In this document: in pieces, positions 1 through 9,244 of the stretch | Position numbering within the stretch: position 1 is the first letter of the stretch | Layout: every line of letters starts with the position of its first letter | Source of the DNA: Roseiarcus sp963758335 | GTDB taxonomy: Bacteria > Pseudomonadota > Alphaproteobacteria > Rhizobiales > Beijerinckiaceae | Direction: 5' to 3' | NCBI GenBank assembly: GCA_963758335.1 | Contig: CAVWVF010000002.1 | Location: forward strand, 372,001 to 436,000 | DNA length: 64,000 bases | Program-made: the position numbers and the translations under genes | The notes under the pieces: model-generated | The model's input: the letters and a program-made list of their open reading frames with translations, nothing else | Databases searched by the model: none | Told to the model about the DNA's origin: nothing

Positions 1-1
1 G

Positions 2-220
2 CTCAAGAACTGGCGCGTCACCCCGGAAGGGTCCTTCGTCGACGGGGTGAAGATCTCCTCGCTGACCCCCGACGATCTCGACATTTCCGCCCATCATTCG
101 ATCCGGCTCAGGATCGAGGTCAGACCGGATGCTCGACATCCCGGCGGGGTCAACATCTTTGGCCGGGGCTTCGGCAACTACGATCAGGACATCGTGCTTC
201 GCCTGACGACCGAGTCTTGA
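2..220 (+). CDS. C-terminal fragment of an unidentified protein (runs in from the left edge)
   Basis: An open frame enters from the window edge and stops with TGA at 218-220. About 72 residues are visible, ending in the motif NIFGRGFGNYDQDIVLRL, and rich in charged beta-strand-like sequence. I have an uncertain memory of this kind of ending in ArsR-like HTH regulators of rhizobia, but no DNA-binding domain is visible here. It converges on the minus-strand genes that follow. Function is left open. Confidence 0.5.
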   Translation, partial: LKNWRVTPEGSFVDGVKISSLTPDDLDISAHHSIRLRIEVRPDARHPGGVNIFGRGFGNYDQDIVLRLTTES

Positions 221-234
221 CCGACCGGCGGCTT

Positions 235-480
235 CAGAGCGTCGCGCCCGACGCGCCGAACGGGCGGACGTCGACTTCGCTCAGCGTCAGTCCGACCGCC
301 TGTCCGGGCTTCGCCTCGAGGTTTCCCTCGCCCTGGACGATCAGCTGTCCTGCCGGCGTATCCACATAGAGGAGCGTCGCGTTGCTGGGGCGGCTCGACG
401 ATCGCTGGCGCCGCTGAAGGCCGCAGGGAGATCGTCGGCCTCAATCAGCATGAGACGCTCCGGCCGGCGCGATGTCGTCG
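235..480 (-). pseudogene. Remnant of a MalK/UgpC-type ABC ATPase (C-terminal TOBE region)
   Basis: Two adjacent minus-strand frames together recover the end of a sugar-ABC ATPase. The first gives RPERLML, like the GIRPE start of the TOBE_2 segment in UgpC/MalK proteins. The second gives LYVDTPAGQLIVQGEG and a typical C-terminal strand pattern, ending at the stop 235-237. A shift of frame near 400 separates them. No Walker motifs or nucleotide-binding domain are present, so only about the last 75 codons survive. It lies downstream of a peptide-type ABC operon but belongs to a different ABC family, so it marks a lost neighbouring sugar transporter. Family assignment is by motif only. Confidence 0.55.
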
Positions 481-572
481 CCCGCCGAGTCAGGACTGGG
501 TAAGCAACGCAGGCGACCATCGACCGGTAGAAGCGAATGGCGAAAAGCTCGATCGATACCCTTTCTATGCTT

Positions 573-1445
573 CTATGCGCTGTTTCGTATTCGCTCCAAC
601 CGCCTCGCCTCGTGGTCGTGCTCAAGCGCCAGGCGGCCCCGGCCGACATCGTCCGGCGAGAGAACCGACTCCTTCAGCAGGATCGAATAGGGATGCTGCG
701 GGTGGATCAGGACCTCGCGCGCCGGTCCGGTCTCGACGACCTTGCCCTTCTGCATGATGATGACGCGGTCGCTAATGGTGTAGGCGGTGGCGAGGTCGTG
801 GGTGATGTAGAGGATCGACACTTGCAACTCGTCGCGGAGCCGCTGGAAGAGATTGACGATCGACATGCGTAGCGAAGCGTCGACCATCGAAACCGGCTCG
901 TCGGCGACGATCAGCGCCGGCGAGGAGACGAGCGCACGCGCGATGGCCGTCCGCTGCAACTGGCCGCCCGACAATTCGTGGGGGAAGCGGCCCTTCACCT
1001 CGGCGAGCGAAAGTCCGACCTTCCGCAGCGCGGCGTCGACCGCCTCGTCCCGCGCCTTCTGCGACCGCGCGCCGGCGAGACGGACGGCGCTGGCGTAGAG
1101 ATAGCGGTCGACCCGCTTCAGCGGATTGAACGCTTCGTAGGGATTCTGCAGGATCGGCTGGACACGGCGGATGAAATCGAGCCGCCGTTTGCGGCCGCGC
1201 GCCTCGAAAAGCTCCTCGCCGCAAAAGCGGATGGCGCCGCTGGTCGGCGCAAGCGTGTTCAGGATCATGCGCGCGAGCGTGGTCTTGCCGCTGCCCGATT
1301 CGCCGATGATCGCGAGAATCTCCGGCCGCCCGGCCGGGAGCGTGAAGCTCACATCGTCGACGGCGTTGAAATGGCCGCGGCCGAACAGTCCGCCGACGGC
1401 GAATCGCCTGGTGACATGCTCGACCTCGAGGAGAGCGCCGCTCAC
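573..1445 (-). CDS. Opp/Dpp-type ABC transporter ATP-binding protein (second ATPase, DppF-like)
   Basis: This 290-residue ATPase would power import of a peptide or oligosaccharide with its partner ATPase and two permeases. Visible motifs are Walker A GESGSGKTTLARM, signature LSGGQLQRTAIARA, Walker B LIVADEPVSMVDAS and the H-loop ITHD. The start is GTG at 1445, whose GTGA overlaps the TGA of the preceding ATPase gene, implying translational coupling. An upstream in-frame extension to 2345 is only a shadow of that gene. The C-terminus reaches the usual oligopeptide-ATPase tail region (HPQHPYS), so this member looks complete. The operon's binding protein and first permease are damaged, so it may no longer have a working partner. 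Confidence 0.88.
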   Translation of the reverse strand: MSGALLEVEHVTRRFAVGGLFGRGHFNAVDDVSFTLPAGRPEILAIIGESGSGKTTLARMILNTLAPTSGAIRFCGEELFEARGRKRRLDFIRRVQPILQNPYEAFNPLKRVDRYLYASAVRLAGARSQKARDEAVDAALRKVGLSLAEVKGRFPHELSGGQLQRTAIARALVSSPALIVADEPVSMVDASLRMSIVNLFQRLRDELQVSILYITHDLATAYTISDRVIIMQKGKVVETGPAREVLIHPQHPYSILLKESVLSPDDVGRGRLALEHDHEARRLERIRNSA

Positions 1446-2545
1446 GGGACCAGGCCCGCGGGTTCGGCGCGCGGGGCGGTGCCAGCGGCGCGCTCCGTTG
1501 CGATCGGCTTCACCAGGGGGCTCGCGGCGTAGCAGGCGACGCGGCGCCCCGGAGCGAGCGTGGTGAGCGCCGGCGACGCCGCGCGGCAGACGTCCATCGC
1601 CAGCGGGCAACGGGGGTGAAACCGGCAGCCGCGGGGCGGATCGGCAAGATTCGGAGGCGCGCCGGAGAGCGATTCCTTGCGCGACTGCTCGCCGATCCTC
1701 GGCAGGCTCGCCACGAGATGCGCAGTATAGGGGTGCATCGGCTTCGTGAAGATCTCGGCCGTCGGCGCCTCCTCGACGAGCCTCCCAGCGTACATGATGC
1801 CCAGGCGGTCGGCGATATTGGCGTGCACCGTCATGTCGTGCGTGACGAACAGCATCGACGAGCCGATCTGCTGCTGCGCCTCGCGGATCATAGCGAGCAC
1901 ATCCTTTTGCACGATGACGTCGAGCGCGGTCGTCGGTTCGTCGGCTATGATGAAATCCGGACGGCAGATGGTGGCGAGCGCGATCGTGACGCGCTGCTTC
2001 ATGCCGCCGGAGAGCTCGTGCGGATAGGCGTCGAGGACGTTGGCGGCAAGATGGAGCCGCTGCAGATGCTGCTCGACCGCGACGAAAAACGCGCGCCGGT
2101 TCAATCCCATGTGGCGGTAGGCGAAATCGACGAAAGACTGGCGCACCCGGCGCACCCGGTTGAGGACGTTCATCGAACCCTGGGTGATATAGGAGAGGCG
2201 CTTCCAGCGTATGGCGGACAATTCCGCCGGGCTGAGGGCATAGATGTCGCGATCGAGGAAGCCGTAGCGCGCCGAACCGCCGATCACGGTGAGCGGCGGC
2301 CGGACGGCGGCGGCGATGGTCTTCAGGAACGTCGACTTGCCGCAACTCGATTCGCCGGCCAGTCCGTAGATCTCGTTGCGGCGGACGACCAGCGAGATGT
2401 CGTCGACGGCGCGCACCTCGCGCTCGACGCCGAAATAGTGCGTGAGGTAATAGCCGCGCAGGTTGTCGACCGACAGCGCCGGCGCCTCTTCCGGCCCGGG
2501 GCGCGCCTCGGCGGCCGATCCGTCGTTCCGGCCGGACTGGTCCAT
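1442..2545 (-). CDS. Opp/Dpp-type ABC transporter ATP-binding protein (first ATPase, DppD-like)
   Basis: This 367-residue ATPase is the partner of the following gene. It carries Walker A GESSCGKSTFLKTI, signature LSGGMKQRVTIALA, Walker B FIIADEPTTALD and the H-loop VTHDMTV. The oligopeptide-ABC C-terminal segment with the cysteine pattern GCRFHPRCPLAMDVC follows, characteristic of the oligo_HPY extension. Its ATG at 2545 overlaps the stop of the permease gene (TGATG). An acidic, low-complexity N-terminal 25 residues precede the domain. The gene appears intact. Substrate is inferred from the arabinofuranosidase next door rather than from the ATPase itself. Confidence 0.9.
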   Translation of the reverse strand: MDQSGRNDGSAAEARPGPEEAPALSVDNLRGYYLTHYFGVEREVRAVDDISLVVRRNEIYGLAGESSCGKSTFLKTIAAAVRPPLTVIGGSARYGFLDRDIYALSPAELSAIRWKRLSYITQGSMNVLNRVRRVRQSFVDFAYRHMGLNRRAFFVAVEQHLQRLHLAANVLDAYPHELSGGMKQRVTIALATICRPDFIIADEPTTALDVIVQKDVLAMIREAQQQIGSSMLFVTHDMTVHANIADRLGIMYAGRLVEEAPTAEIFTKPMHPYTAHLVASLPRIGEQSRKESLSGAPPNLADPPRGCRFHPRCPLAMDVCRAASPALTTLAPGRRVACYAASPLVKPIATERAAGTAPRAEPAGLVP

Positions 2546-3408
2546 CAGGCCGCGCCTCCCATGCGGCTGAGGCGGCTACGCGGATCGATATATTCGTTCA
2601 TCGACACCGACAGGAGATAGAGCCCGATGAACGTCATGATCACCAGGCCCACCGGAAACGCGATCCACCACCACACGCCGGCGACCAGCGCGGTGTGCTG
2701 GTTGGCCCAATAGATCATCGTCCCGATCGTCGGGGTGTCGATGTTGGTGAAACCGATCACGGAAAGCGTCACCTCGAGACCGATCGACCAGTTGATGTTG
2801 TTCATGGACGTCGCAAAGACGATCGGCAGCACATAGGGCAGGTGCTCTTCGACCAGGATCTGGCGGGTGCTCATCCCCGAGAAGAGGCTTTGGGTGGTGA
2901 ATTCGCGGGTTCGCAGACTGAGCGCGACAGAACGGATCAAGCGCGCGTCATAGGGCCAGCCGAGGGAGGCCATGGCGACCGCCAGCAGCGCCCAGGACAT
3001 GTGGTCCTTGAAGATGAAATAGACGAGGACGAGGATCGGGAAGGGCGGGAAGACGACGAAGGTGTCGTTGATCGACATGAGGACGCCGTCGACGGCCCCG
3101 CCGATGTAGCCGGAGGTCAGGCCGACGACGAGCGCGATGAGGCGGCTCAGAAGCGCGACCGTGAGGCCGAAGAGGAGGCTGTTGCGGATGGCGAAAGTGA
3201 GCTGCCAGAACACGTCCTGGCCGCGCGAGTTGGTGCCGAAGGGATGGGCCCAGGACGGCGGCATGTCGAAGGGAACGACGTATTGCAGCCCGGACGGGTA
3301 TGGCGAGAAGAACGAGGCCAGCGACATGGCGACGACAAGCAGGATCAGGACCGCGCCAAGCGCGAATTCGCGGTTGTAGCGGAGGAGGTCCTTGAGGATG
3401 AGGAACAT
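2545..3408 (-). CDS. Opp/Dpp-type ABC transporter permease (DppC-like)
   Basis: A 287-residue inner-membrane permease of the BPD_transp_1 family. An N-terminal membrane helix (residues about 15-35) is followed by the DppC hallmark HPFGTNSRGQDVFWQL, then five hydrophobic segments. The EAA-like loop region LRTREFTTQSLFSGMSTRQI precedes the conserved HLPYVLPI. It starts at ATG 3408, directly behind the broken DppB-like gene. Length and motifs are normal and no lesion is visible. It would form the heteromeric channel with the DppB-like subunit, which is disrupted here. Confidence 0.88.
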   Translation of the reverse strand: MFLILKDLLRYNREFALGAVLILLVVAMSLASFFSPYPSGLQYVVPFDMPPSWAHPFGTNSRGQDVFWQLTFAIRNSLLFGLTVALLSRLIALVVGLTSGYIGGAVDGVLMSINDTFVVFPPFPILVLVYFIFKDHMSWALLAVAMASLGWPYDARLIRSVALSLRTREFTTQSLFSGMSTRQILVEEHLPYVLPIVFATSMNNINWSIGLEVTLSVIGFTNIDTPTIGTMIYWANQHTALVAGVWWWIAFPVGLVIMTFIGLYLLSVSMNEYIDPRSRLSRMGGAA

Positions 3409-3411
3409 GGT

Positions 3412-4411
3412 TCAGCCCGTTCTCACCCGCGGATCGAGAAGCGGCAGAGCGAGGTCGATGACCAGCGCCGCAAAGGCGACCGCGATGATCGACATCGAGG
3501 CGATGCCGATCACCAGGCTGTAGTCGCCGGCATAGACGGCGCGAATGAGCAGGTTGCCGAGGCCGGGGTAGCCGAAGACGACTTCAGTGATGACCGCGCC
3601 GTTGAAGATGAGCCCGAGCGACAGCGCGAGGCCGGTCACCTGCGGCATCAGAGCGTTGCGCATGACGTAGCTGATCAGGATGCGCCGGCGGTCGACGCCG
3701 AGCTCGGCGTAGGTGACGTAGTCTTCCGTGACGATGTTCGAGACGAGCGCGCGCATGCCGATGAACCAGCCGCCCGTGCCGACGAGCACCAGAGAGAGGA
3801 CCGGCAGGAGGGCGTGCTGGAAGACGCTCCGGAAATAGGAGGGTCCAGCCCTGCGGCAGGTTGATCTCCGATGATCCGGTGATCGGCAGGATCGGTCAGA
3901 CATAGCCGAAGAGCACGAGCACGACGAAGGCCATCACGTAGTTCGGGATCGGCTGCAGGCCGGCGGCGACCACGCCGAACACCTTGAGCGAAGCGTTCCG
4001 CCGGTAATAGCTGGCGAGTCCGCCGAGAAGGTTGCCCAATCCCCAGGAGATGAGGGTGGCGATCGAAAGCAATCCGAACGTCCAAGGCATGGCGCGCCAG
4101 ATCAGCGTCGACACCGGGGTCGGAAAGGCTGACAGCGACGGCCCGAAATCGGCCACCGCGATGCGCGTCCAGAACACCACATACTGCTGCCACAGGCTGC
4201 CCTGCAGGCCGTACAGCTCGCGCAGAGCCTCGCGGGTCACCTGGACCGCTTGCGGATCGGACTGCGAGAAGCGGGTGGTCGCCGCTAACGCCGCCATGAT
4301 CGGATCGATCGGGGTGGCGTGGGTGACGAAAAAGGCGATGTTAATGCCAACGAAGACGACCAGGACAAACTGGCCAACTCGCCTGAGGACGTAGAGCGCG
4401 TAGGCCGCCAT
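3412..4411 (-). pseudogene. Opp/Dpp-type permease (DppB-like), broken by a stop and a frameshift
   Basis: Two minus-strand pieces make one DppB-type permease. The N-terminal part (4411-3896) has the first membrane helix, a long periplasmic loop and FGLLSIATLISWGLGNLLGG. The C-terminal part (to 3412) has the EAA-like segment RRRILISYVMRNALMPQVTG and last helices. Reading stops at TGA 3896-3898 after FGYV, where Trp would be expected; the same frame then continues PILPITGSSEINLPQGW before a one-base shift near 3845 enters the frame of the second piece. Two separate lesions suggest decay, or an error-rich stretch of sequence. If both were corrected the product would be about 330 residues, normal for the family. 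Confidence 0.8.
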
Positions 4412-4505
4412 CGCACCCGCTCGCTATGTCCGCCCCGGAGAAGGGATGGCGCGAGACGGCGGGAAGGCGCCGCCGGTCTCGCGTCGGGTCGAGGCGAAGC
4501 TTAGA

Positions 4506-6398
4506 TCACTGTGCGCCAGTCGGCTTCAGCTTGACCATCATGTATTTCGTGTTTCCCCAGTTGGGCACCGGGTCCGTGTAGGGGTCGGTCTCGGCGCTCG
4601 GGTATCCCGTCCAATAGGTCGAGTCCATCACGGTGAACACGTTATAGGACATCAGCGGGATGTTCGGCATGTTCTTCACGGCCAGCTTGATGAACTCCTG
4701 ACCGAGCTCGATGCCTTTGGGATCGTCGAAATCGATCGCGCGAATCTGCTCGATGATCTTGTCGACTTCGGGTCCTTCCAGCGCTGCCAATTGCGCGGCG
4801 GCTGGAACTTACAGGAACTCCGAGTGCCAGGAGTCGAGGAAGAACGACAGGTCGGGGTGGCCGCCCCAGGTCTCTACCGTCCACGCCATCGACGCTTCGT
4901 TCTGGCCATTGAACATGTTGCTCCACATGACGGTCGGCAGGGCGTCGATTTTCGAATCGATGCCCGCCTGCGTCCACTGTTGGGCGATGATGCTGCCGGC
5001 GCGGGTCATGACCGGGCGATTGTCGCCTTCCGTCGAGATCGTGGTGGTGAACGGGGTTCCGTCGGGCAGCATCCACTTGCCGCCGACTTTCTTCAGGCCG
5101 GCCTTCTCGAGGAGCTCCGCCGCCGCCTGGGGATCCTGTTTCCACCAACCCCGACCGAAGGCGGTGGCGATCGCATTCGGGTCGGTGGGGATGGCGGCCC
5201 CCATCGATGGCCGCAGCATGTCGGCGATCTCCTGGCCCACGTTAGGGTCATAGGGGTGGATCGTCCGTTTGCCGGTGTCGATGGTGAAATCCTTCAGCCA
5301 CTGCTCCGTCGGCTCGAAGTAGTAGTGTGGATACGTGCCTGTCGGCGGGACGTCAATCGCCGAGATCGTCGCCGCCCCGCGATAGGAGGCCATGTCGACC
5401 GCCTTGATGTCGATCAAGAGCGCGAGCGCCCAGCGCACGTCCGGATTCTTGAACTTCTCGAGCTGGTCGTTCAGAACGACCATCGGCAGGGTAGGATCCG
5501 GATGGGCGTAGGGGAAGCCTTTGAACCAGCCGTGCGAAGTGGGCGACGACTTGATCAGGGCGAACGCCCCTTCGGGCGACGTGTCGTGGATGATGTCGAG
5601 CTGGTGGTTCTGCTGCAGGATCACCCGCTTGTCCGGCGGGCCGGGATCGATGTACGCGACATATTTCGGGCTAGGCTCGCCGAAGCGGGCGAGCGTCGTC
5701 TTCTGCCAGTCATCGCGTCTCTGCCAGATGAACCAGGCGCCGTTCGGGTCGAAGCTCTTGAGCGTGTAGGAACTGACGCACACCGGCGGATTGAAGTTGT
5801 ATTTGCTGGGTTTCGCCTGCTTCTCGAACACGTGTTTGGGCATGATCCAGGTCGCGCTCCAGCGGACCGTGAAGGCCGCGTGGAAACGTGAGTTCGGCTT
5901 CTTCAGCTTGAAGATGACCGTGTTTTTGTCGGGGGCCGTGACGGTGTCGACATTGGCGGCCATCCTCGCGCCGTCGTTGAACCCGCCGGGGTCGGCCATC
6001 AGAGTCTGGACCGTATAGACGACATCGTCGGCGGTGAACTCGACGCCGTCGCTCCACATGACGCCGGGCCGGAGCTTCACCGTCATCTCGGTGAAGTCCT
6101 TGTTGTATTGCGGCTTGTCTGCGGCGAGAGAATTGTCCCAGACTTGGCCGTTCAGACCGTGATCCGGGTCGATGTACCAGAGCGTGTCCATGCACAGCTG
6201 CTGGAGTCCCGTCGAGACGCCGTTCGGCTTCGGAACCCAGATGTTGAAGTTCGACGGGTCGGTGACCGTGCCTTCGGGGTTCTCGGCGATGAGAACCTGG
6301 TTGCGCGGGATGCCTGCCAGGAAATCTTCCGCCGCCTGCGCAGCGCCCATCATCAGCGTCGCGCCTGCCAAAGTCGCGCACAAGACTTTGCCTTTCAT
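4506..6398 (-). pseudogene. Family 5 extracellular solute-binding protein, interrupted near its C-terminus
   Basis: This is the periplasmic binding protein of the Opp-type system. The start ATG 6398 has a strong GGAGGAAAT upstream and begins a signal peptide (KVLCATLAGATLMMGAAQA). The body has the family 5 pattern LRPGVMWSDGVEFTADDVVYT and continues to TAA at 4809-4811. The same frame then resumes for about 100 more codons to 4506. Between about 4810 and 4770 another frame reads PPRNWQRWKDP, a motif typical of this family, so two compensating single-base shifts probably bracket a 40-base stretch. Restored length is about 630 residues. It heads the operon, and the nearby arabinofuranosidase suggests an oligosaccharide ligand. 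Confidence 0.85.
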
Positions 6399-7029
6399 CT
6401 CGATTTCCTCCCAAATTTGTGCTCGGCGGCGTCCCGCGTGTCGACCGCGCTTCGCGGGATCGATGCGTTTCCAGAAAGCCTTCCCGAACGATGCTAGCGA
6501 TGAAACGCGGAGGCGCCAAGCGCTTTCCATCCATAAATTGGATACTGATGGTTGCGACGTAACGGGACTCGGCCGCTGAAACCCGCCATCGTCGCCTCTT
6601 TCTGCTAGAATTGGCGGGGAATCGGGAACTGGCCAAATTACGGGTTGGGGGGCCGACGCAGTCGGCGACTCCTAGAATTCCCTGCTCGGTGCATTCAATC
6701 CCCTGCTAATTCCCTGCTGGCCAGAATAAATTCCCCGCTCCCACGCACAGGGAATTTGTGCGTAACATGCTTGAGTTCTTCATCTTTTTTGGCCGCTTTC
6801 GCCCGATTGGGGCCGAAAGGCGAGAAATTCCCTGTTCTTTTCCCTGTTCGCAGGGAATCGCCGCCGTCACAGGGCACCCGGCGGGCCGCGCCGCCGAGCA
6901 TCAAAGAGCCGCCCGGCAATTTGCCCGGATTACGAATTTTGGTCTTCGCCTCGCGGCCCGCCGCTTGACGAGTGGGACGCAAAGGTCTCCTATGCATCGA
7001 ACAATCTGATATGGACGCGCGGAAGCGAC
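6399..7029. other. Divergent intergenic region between the ABC operon and the GH51 gene
   Basis: This 630-base gap separates two divergently transcribed genes and must hold promoters for both, but I cannot identify clear -35/-10 boxes. The segment 6675-6865 is filled with TTCCCTGTT/TTCCCTGCT-like repeats (listed separately). No convincing gene is seen. The low-GC patch around 6760-6800 (TTCTTCATCTTTTTTGG) is the least GC-rich part. Confidence 0.5.
6675..6865. repeat. Cluster of TTCCCTGTT-type short repeats (cluster A)
   Basis: Several copies of ATTCCCTGCT, TTCCCTGTTC and the inverse CAGGGAATT occur within 190 bases, including the small inverted repeat GCACAGGGAATTTGTGC. Similar clusters occur at 11486-11549 and 53120-53200, each close to truncated genes. 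I know of comparable CCCTGTT-rich intergenic patches in rhizobial genomes only from memory. No function is claimed. Confidence 0.6.
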
Positions 7030-8541
7030 ATGCGAGCTTCGGTCACCGCCCATTGTGACTACCGAATCGCGACGGTCGACGATCGGCTTTACGGCGCGTT
7101 CCTCGAGCATCTCGGCCGCGCGATCTACTCGGGCATTTATGAACCTGATCATCCGACCGCCGACGCCAACGGCATGCGGCGCGACGTGATCGATCTGGTC
7201 CGCGAACTCAAGGTTCCCATCGTGCGCTATCCCGGCGGCAATTTCGTGTCTGCCTACAACTGGGAGGACGGAGTCGGCCCGCGGGAGAGGCGTCCGACGC
7301 GGCTCGATCTCGCCTGGCACACGTCCGAGTTGAACGCCGTCGGCGTGCACGAGTTCGCGAAATGGTGCGACACGGCCGGCCCGGAGATGATGCTCGCGAT
7401 CAATCTCGGCTCGCGCGGCCTGGATGAAGCGCGCAACTTCGTCGAGTACGTCAATGGGCCGACCGGCAGCTACTGGGGCGACCTGCGCAAGGCGAATGGG
7501 CGCGCCGAACCGTTCGGCGTCAGGCACTGGTGCCTGGGCAACGAGATGGACGGCCCGTGGCAGGTCGGCCACAAGACGGCGCACGAATACGGCCGTCTCG
7601 CCAACGAGGTGGCGAAGACGCTCAGGGCCTTCGACTCGCTCGAGCTGATCGTCTGCGGTTCGTCGAACTCCGACATGAAGACCTATCCGGAATGGGAGCG
7701 AATCGTCCTCGAGCACGCCTACGAGGCGGTCGACCACATTTCGCTGCACATGTATTTCGCCAAGCGCGCCGAGAACACGGCGGAATATCTGGCGCTCAAC
7801 GCCAAGCTCGACGCCTATATCGCGACGATCGCCTCGAACATCGAATTCGTCCGCGCCGTCAAGCGCAGCCGCAAGAAGGTCACCATTTCCTTCGACGAGT
7901 GGAACGTCTGGTATCACTCGCGCGCCCAGGACCAGGAAGTTCTGGCCGGCGCCAAGGGCTGGCCGCATGCGCCGAGGCTGCTCGAGGACGCCTACACCTT
8001 CGAGGACGCGCTCCAGGTCGGATGCATCCTCAACACCTTTATCCGCCGCTCCGACGTCGTGCGGATCGCCTGCATCGCGCAGCTGGTGAACGTGATCGTG
8101 CCGATCATGACCGAGCCGAAGGGGGCGGCGTGGCGCCAGACGATCTACTACCCGTACTATTTCGCCTCCGTCTACGGACGCGGCGCGGCCTTGCAGCTCA
8201 GCGTCAAATCGCCCGGCTATGACGCCGAGGTCGCCGACAACGTGCCCTATCTCGACATCTCATCCGTTCATGACGAGGACGGGCAGACGCTGACCTTCTT
8301 CGCTGTGAACCGGCATGGCGGCGAGGACATCGACCTCGATGTCAGTCTTGAGGGGTTTGGCGCGGCCGCGATCGCGGACCATCAGATTATGACCAGCAAG
8401 GACCTCGAAGCCGTCAACACTCTGAACGCCCCCTTGAGCGTAACGCCCAGGAAAGGCTCGCACGCGGCCGTCGCGGATGGCCTGCTGAGCGCGAGACTCC
8501 CACCCTATTCCTATCAGGTGATTCGGCTGCGCCTCATGTAG
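7030..8541 (+). CDS. GH51 alpha-L-arabinofuranosidase
   Basis: This 503-residue glycoside hydrolase removes terminal alpha-L-arabinofuranosyl units from arabinan or arabinoxylan oligosaccharides. No signal peptide is visible, so it is likely cytoplasmic and acts on imported oligomers. The family signature is clear: RYPGGNFVSAYNWEDGVGP near residues 66-84, acid/base Glu172 in CLGNEMDGPW, and nucleophile Glu289 in ISFDEWNVWY. A C-terminal beta domain (LTFFAVNRHGGEDIDLDV) follows. The ATG at 7030 is preceded by GGAAGCGAC. It diverges from the damaged Opp-type uptake operon, a common pairing of transporter and cytoplasmic hydrolase. Length is typical and there is no lesion. Confidence 0.93.
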   Translation: MRASVTAHCDYRIATVDDRLYGAFLEHLGRAIYSGIYEPDHPTADANGMRRDVIDLVRELKVPIVRYPGGNFVSAYNWEDGVGPRERRPTRLDLAWHTSELNAVGVHEFAKWCDTAGPEMMLAINLGSRGLDEARNFVEYVNGPTGSYWGDLRKANGRAEPFGVRHWCLGNEMDGPWQVGHKTAHEYGRLANEVAKTLRAFDSLELIVCGSSNSDMKTYPEWERIVLEHAYEAVDHISLHMYFAKRAENTAEYLALNAKLDAYIATIASNIEFVRAVKRSRKKVTISFDEWNVWYHSRAQDQEVLAGAKGWPHAPRLLEDAYTFEDALQVGCILNTFIRRSDVVRIACIAQLVNVIVPIMTEPKGAAWRQTIYYPYYFASVYGRGAALQLSVKSPGYDAEVADNVPYLDISSVHDEDGQTLTFFAVNRHGGEDIDLDVSLEGFGAAAIADHQIMTSKDLEAVNTLNAPLSVTPRKGSHAAVADGLLSARLPPYSYQVIRLRLM

Positions 8542-8542
8542 A

Positions 8543-8598
8543 GAGCGGGATGAATTCAAGTCTGCTCATTAGCCGGCGTTGGCGAAGGAGTTGGCGCA
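8543..8598 (-). mobile_element. IS630-like transposase 3' tail, copy A
   Basis: Immediately after the GH51 stop, the minus strand reads CANSFANAG and a TAA stop (8569-8571). This matches the C-terminal ECANYFANAG-type ending common in IS630-family transposases. The 56 bases are about 88% identical by eye to 11335-11391. Nothing more of the transposase is present, so this is an end fragment. Confidence 0.55.
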
Positions 8599-8757
8599 CC
8601 AAGCGCTTGCCCTGGTGCGGCGCTTCGACGCTTTCACGCCCGACAACGATCCTCACAAGGAGCACGATTTCGGGAGCTTCACCCACCAAGGCCACAAGCT
8701 GTTTTGGAAAATCGACTATTACGACGCCGCTTGCGAATTCGGCTCCGAAGACCCCGC
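8585..8757 (+). pseudogene. DUF3768 protein fragment
   Basis: The frame reads RRFDAFTPDNDPHKEHDFG followed by FWKIDYYDAACEFGSEDPA, the core signature of the DUF3768 family of small alphaproteobacterial proteins, often carried on plasmids and islands. Roughly the last half of the domain is present. The upstream half is missing, replaced by the IS630 tail, and the usual C-terminal end is cut after EDPA by a serine-recombinase fragment. No function is known for the family. Confidence 0.7.
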
Positions 8758-8900
8758 CTGGCGCGATCGACGCGCGACTTGCTCAATACGCTGGCGGCGA
8801 TCGCCGCCAAGGGCGCGCGCTTTCGTTCCCTAGCCGACACAAGGGCGGACATCACGACCGCCCACGGGCGGCTCATTCTAACGGTTCTTGTGGCGGGCCT
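8757..8900 (+). pseudogene. Serine recombinase (resolvase) fragment
   Basis: Directly abutting the DUF3768 scrap, the plus strand encodes LARSTRDLLNTLAAIAAKGA followed by FRSLADTRADITTAHGRLILTVL. This is the central segment of Tn3-type resolvase/invertase catalytic domains (LARSTRDL, ADTTTPHGR, LTVLGGLAEFER). The N-terminal catalytic serine region and the HTH are absent, and the downstream sequence diverges after LTVL. A small relic of a transposon or phage integration module. Confidence 0.7.
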
Positions 8901-8933
8901 CGAAGGCTGCTCGCCAGCCCCACCTCGCCCTTT

Positions 8934-9001
8934 GAGAGGCCCGCCTGGCGGACGCCTCAGCGTGAGATGTGGGTGCGAACAAGAGCCAGCTCTTGCTCTA
9001 A
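8934..9001. repeat. GAACAAGAGC-type repeat, copy A
   Basis: A 68-base element that begins GAGAGGCCCGC, contains GTGCGAACAAGAGCC and ends AGCTCTTGCTCTAA. It matches 11764-11832 over its whole length with scattered differences. Its AAGAGC and GCTCTT arms can pair as a short hairpin. It is flanked by mobile-element scraps in both places. Confidence 0.6.
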
Positions 9002-9244
9002 TACCAGTCCTTGATGATTGTGACTCACGGAGGGGATTCCCGATCAGCCTTGGCGGTCATGTCCATCGGAAAGCGCGAATGGGCCTACCGGTTCTCATCA
9101 GCGAGTCTTGGTATAACCCTTTGAATTCGAGGTGAAGCTGATCCGCCGGCGCGCGTGAAGCCCTATTGGGGACCGGCCAGTTGGAGAAAGCTCGCTCTCG
9201 CGGTCAGCCGCAAAGAATCAAACATTTTCTTTCCCACCGCCTAT

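Noticed and set aside
2695..3864. Long plus-strand frame of 389 codons opposite the permease genes
   Set aside because: It is a GC-skewed antisense shadow of the permease genes, full of Asp/Glu/Arg with no domain or ribosome-binding site. The same applies to other long frames opposite shc, hpnE, livG and the RND genes.
3896..3898. TGA read as tryptophan (alternative genetic code)
   Set aside because: The permease TGA falls where Trp is expected, but every other gene uses TGA as a stop, and a second frameshift lies 50 bases away.
6675..6865. CRISPR array
   Set aside because: The repeats are 7-10 bases, irregularly spaced and present in both orientations; no constant repeat-spacer unit and no cas genes.
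8585..8900. A novel DUF3768-recombinase fusion protein
   Set aside because: Both parts are fragments: the N-terminal half of DUF3768 and the catalytic Ser and HTH of the recombinase are missing, and the frame runs into repeat sequence.
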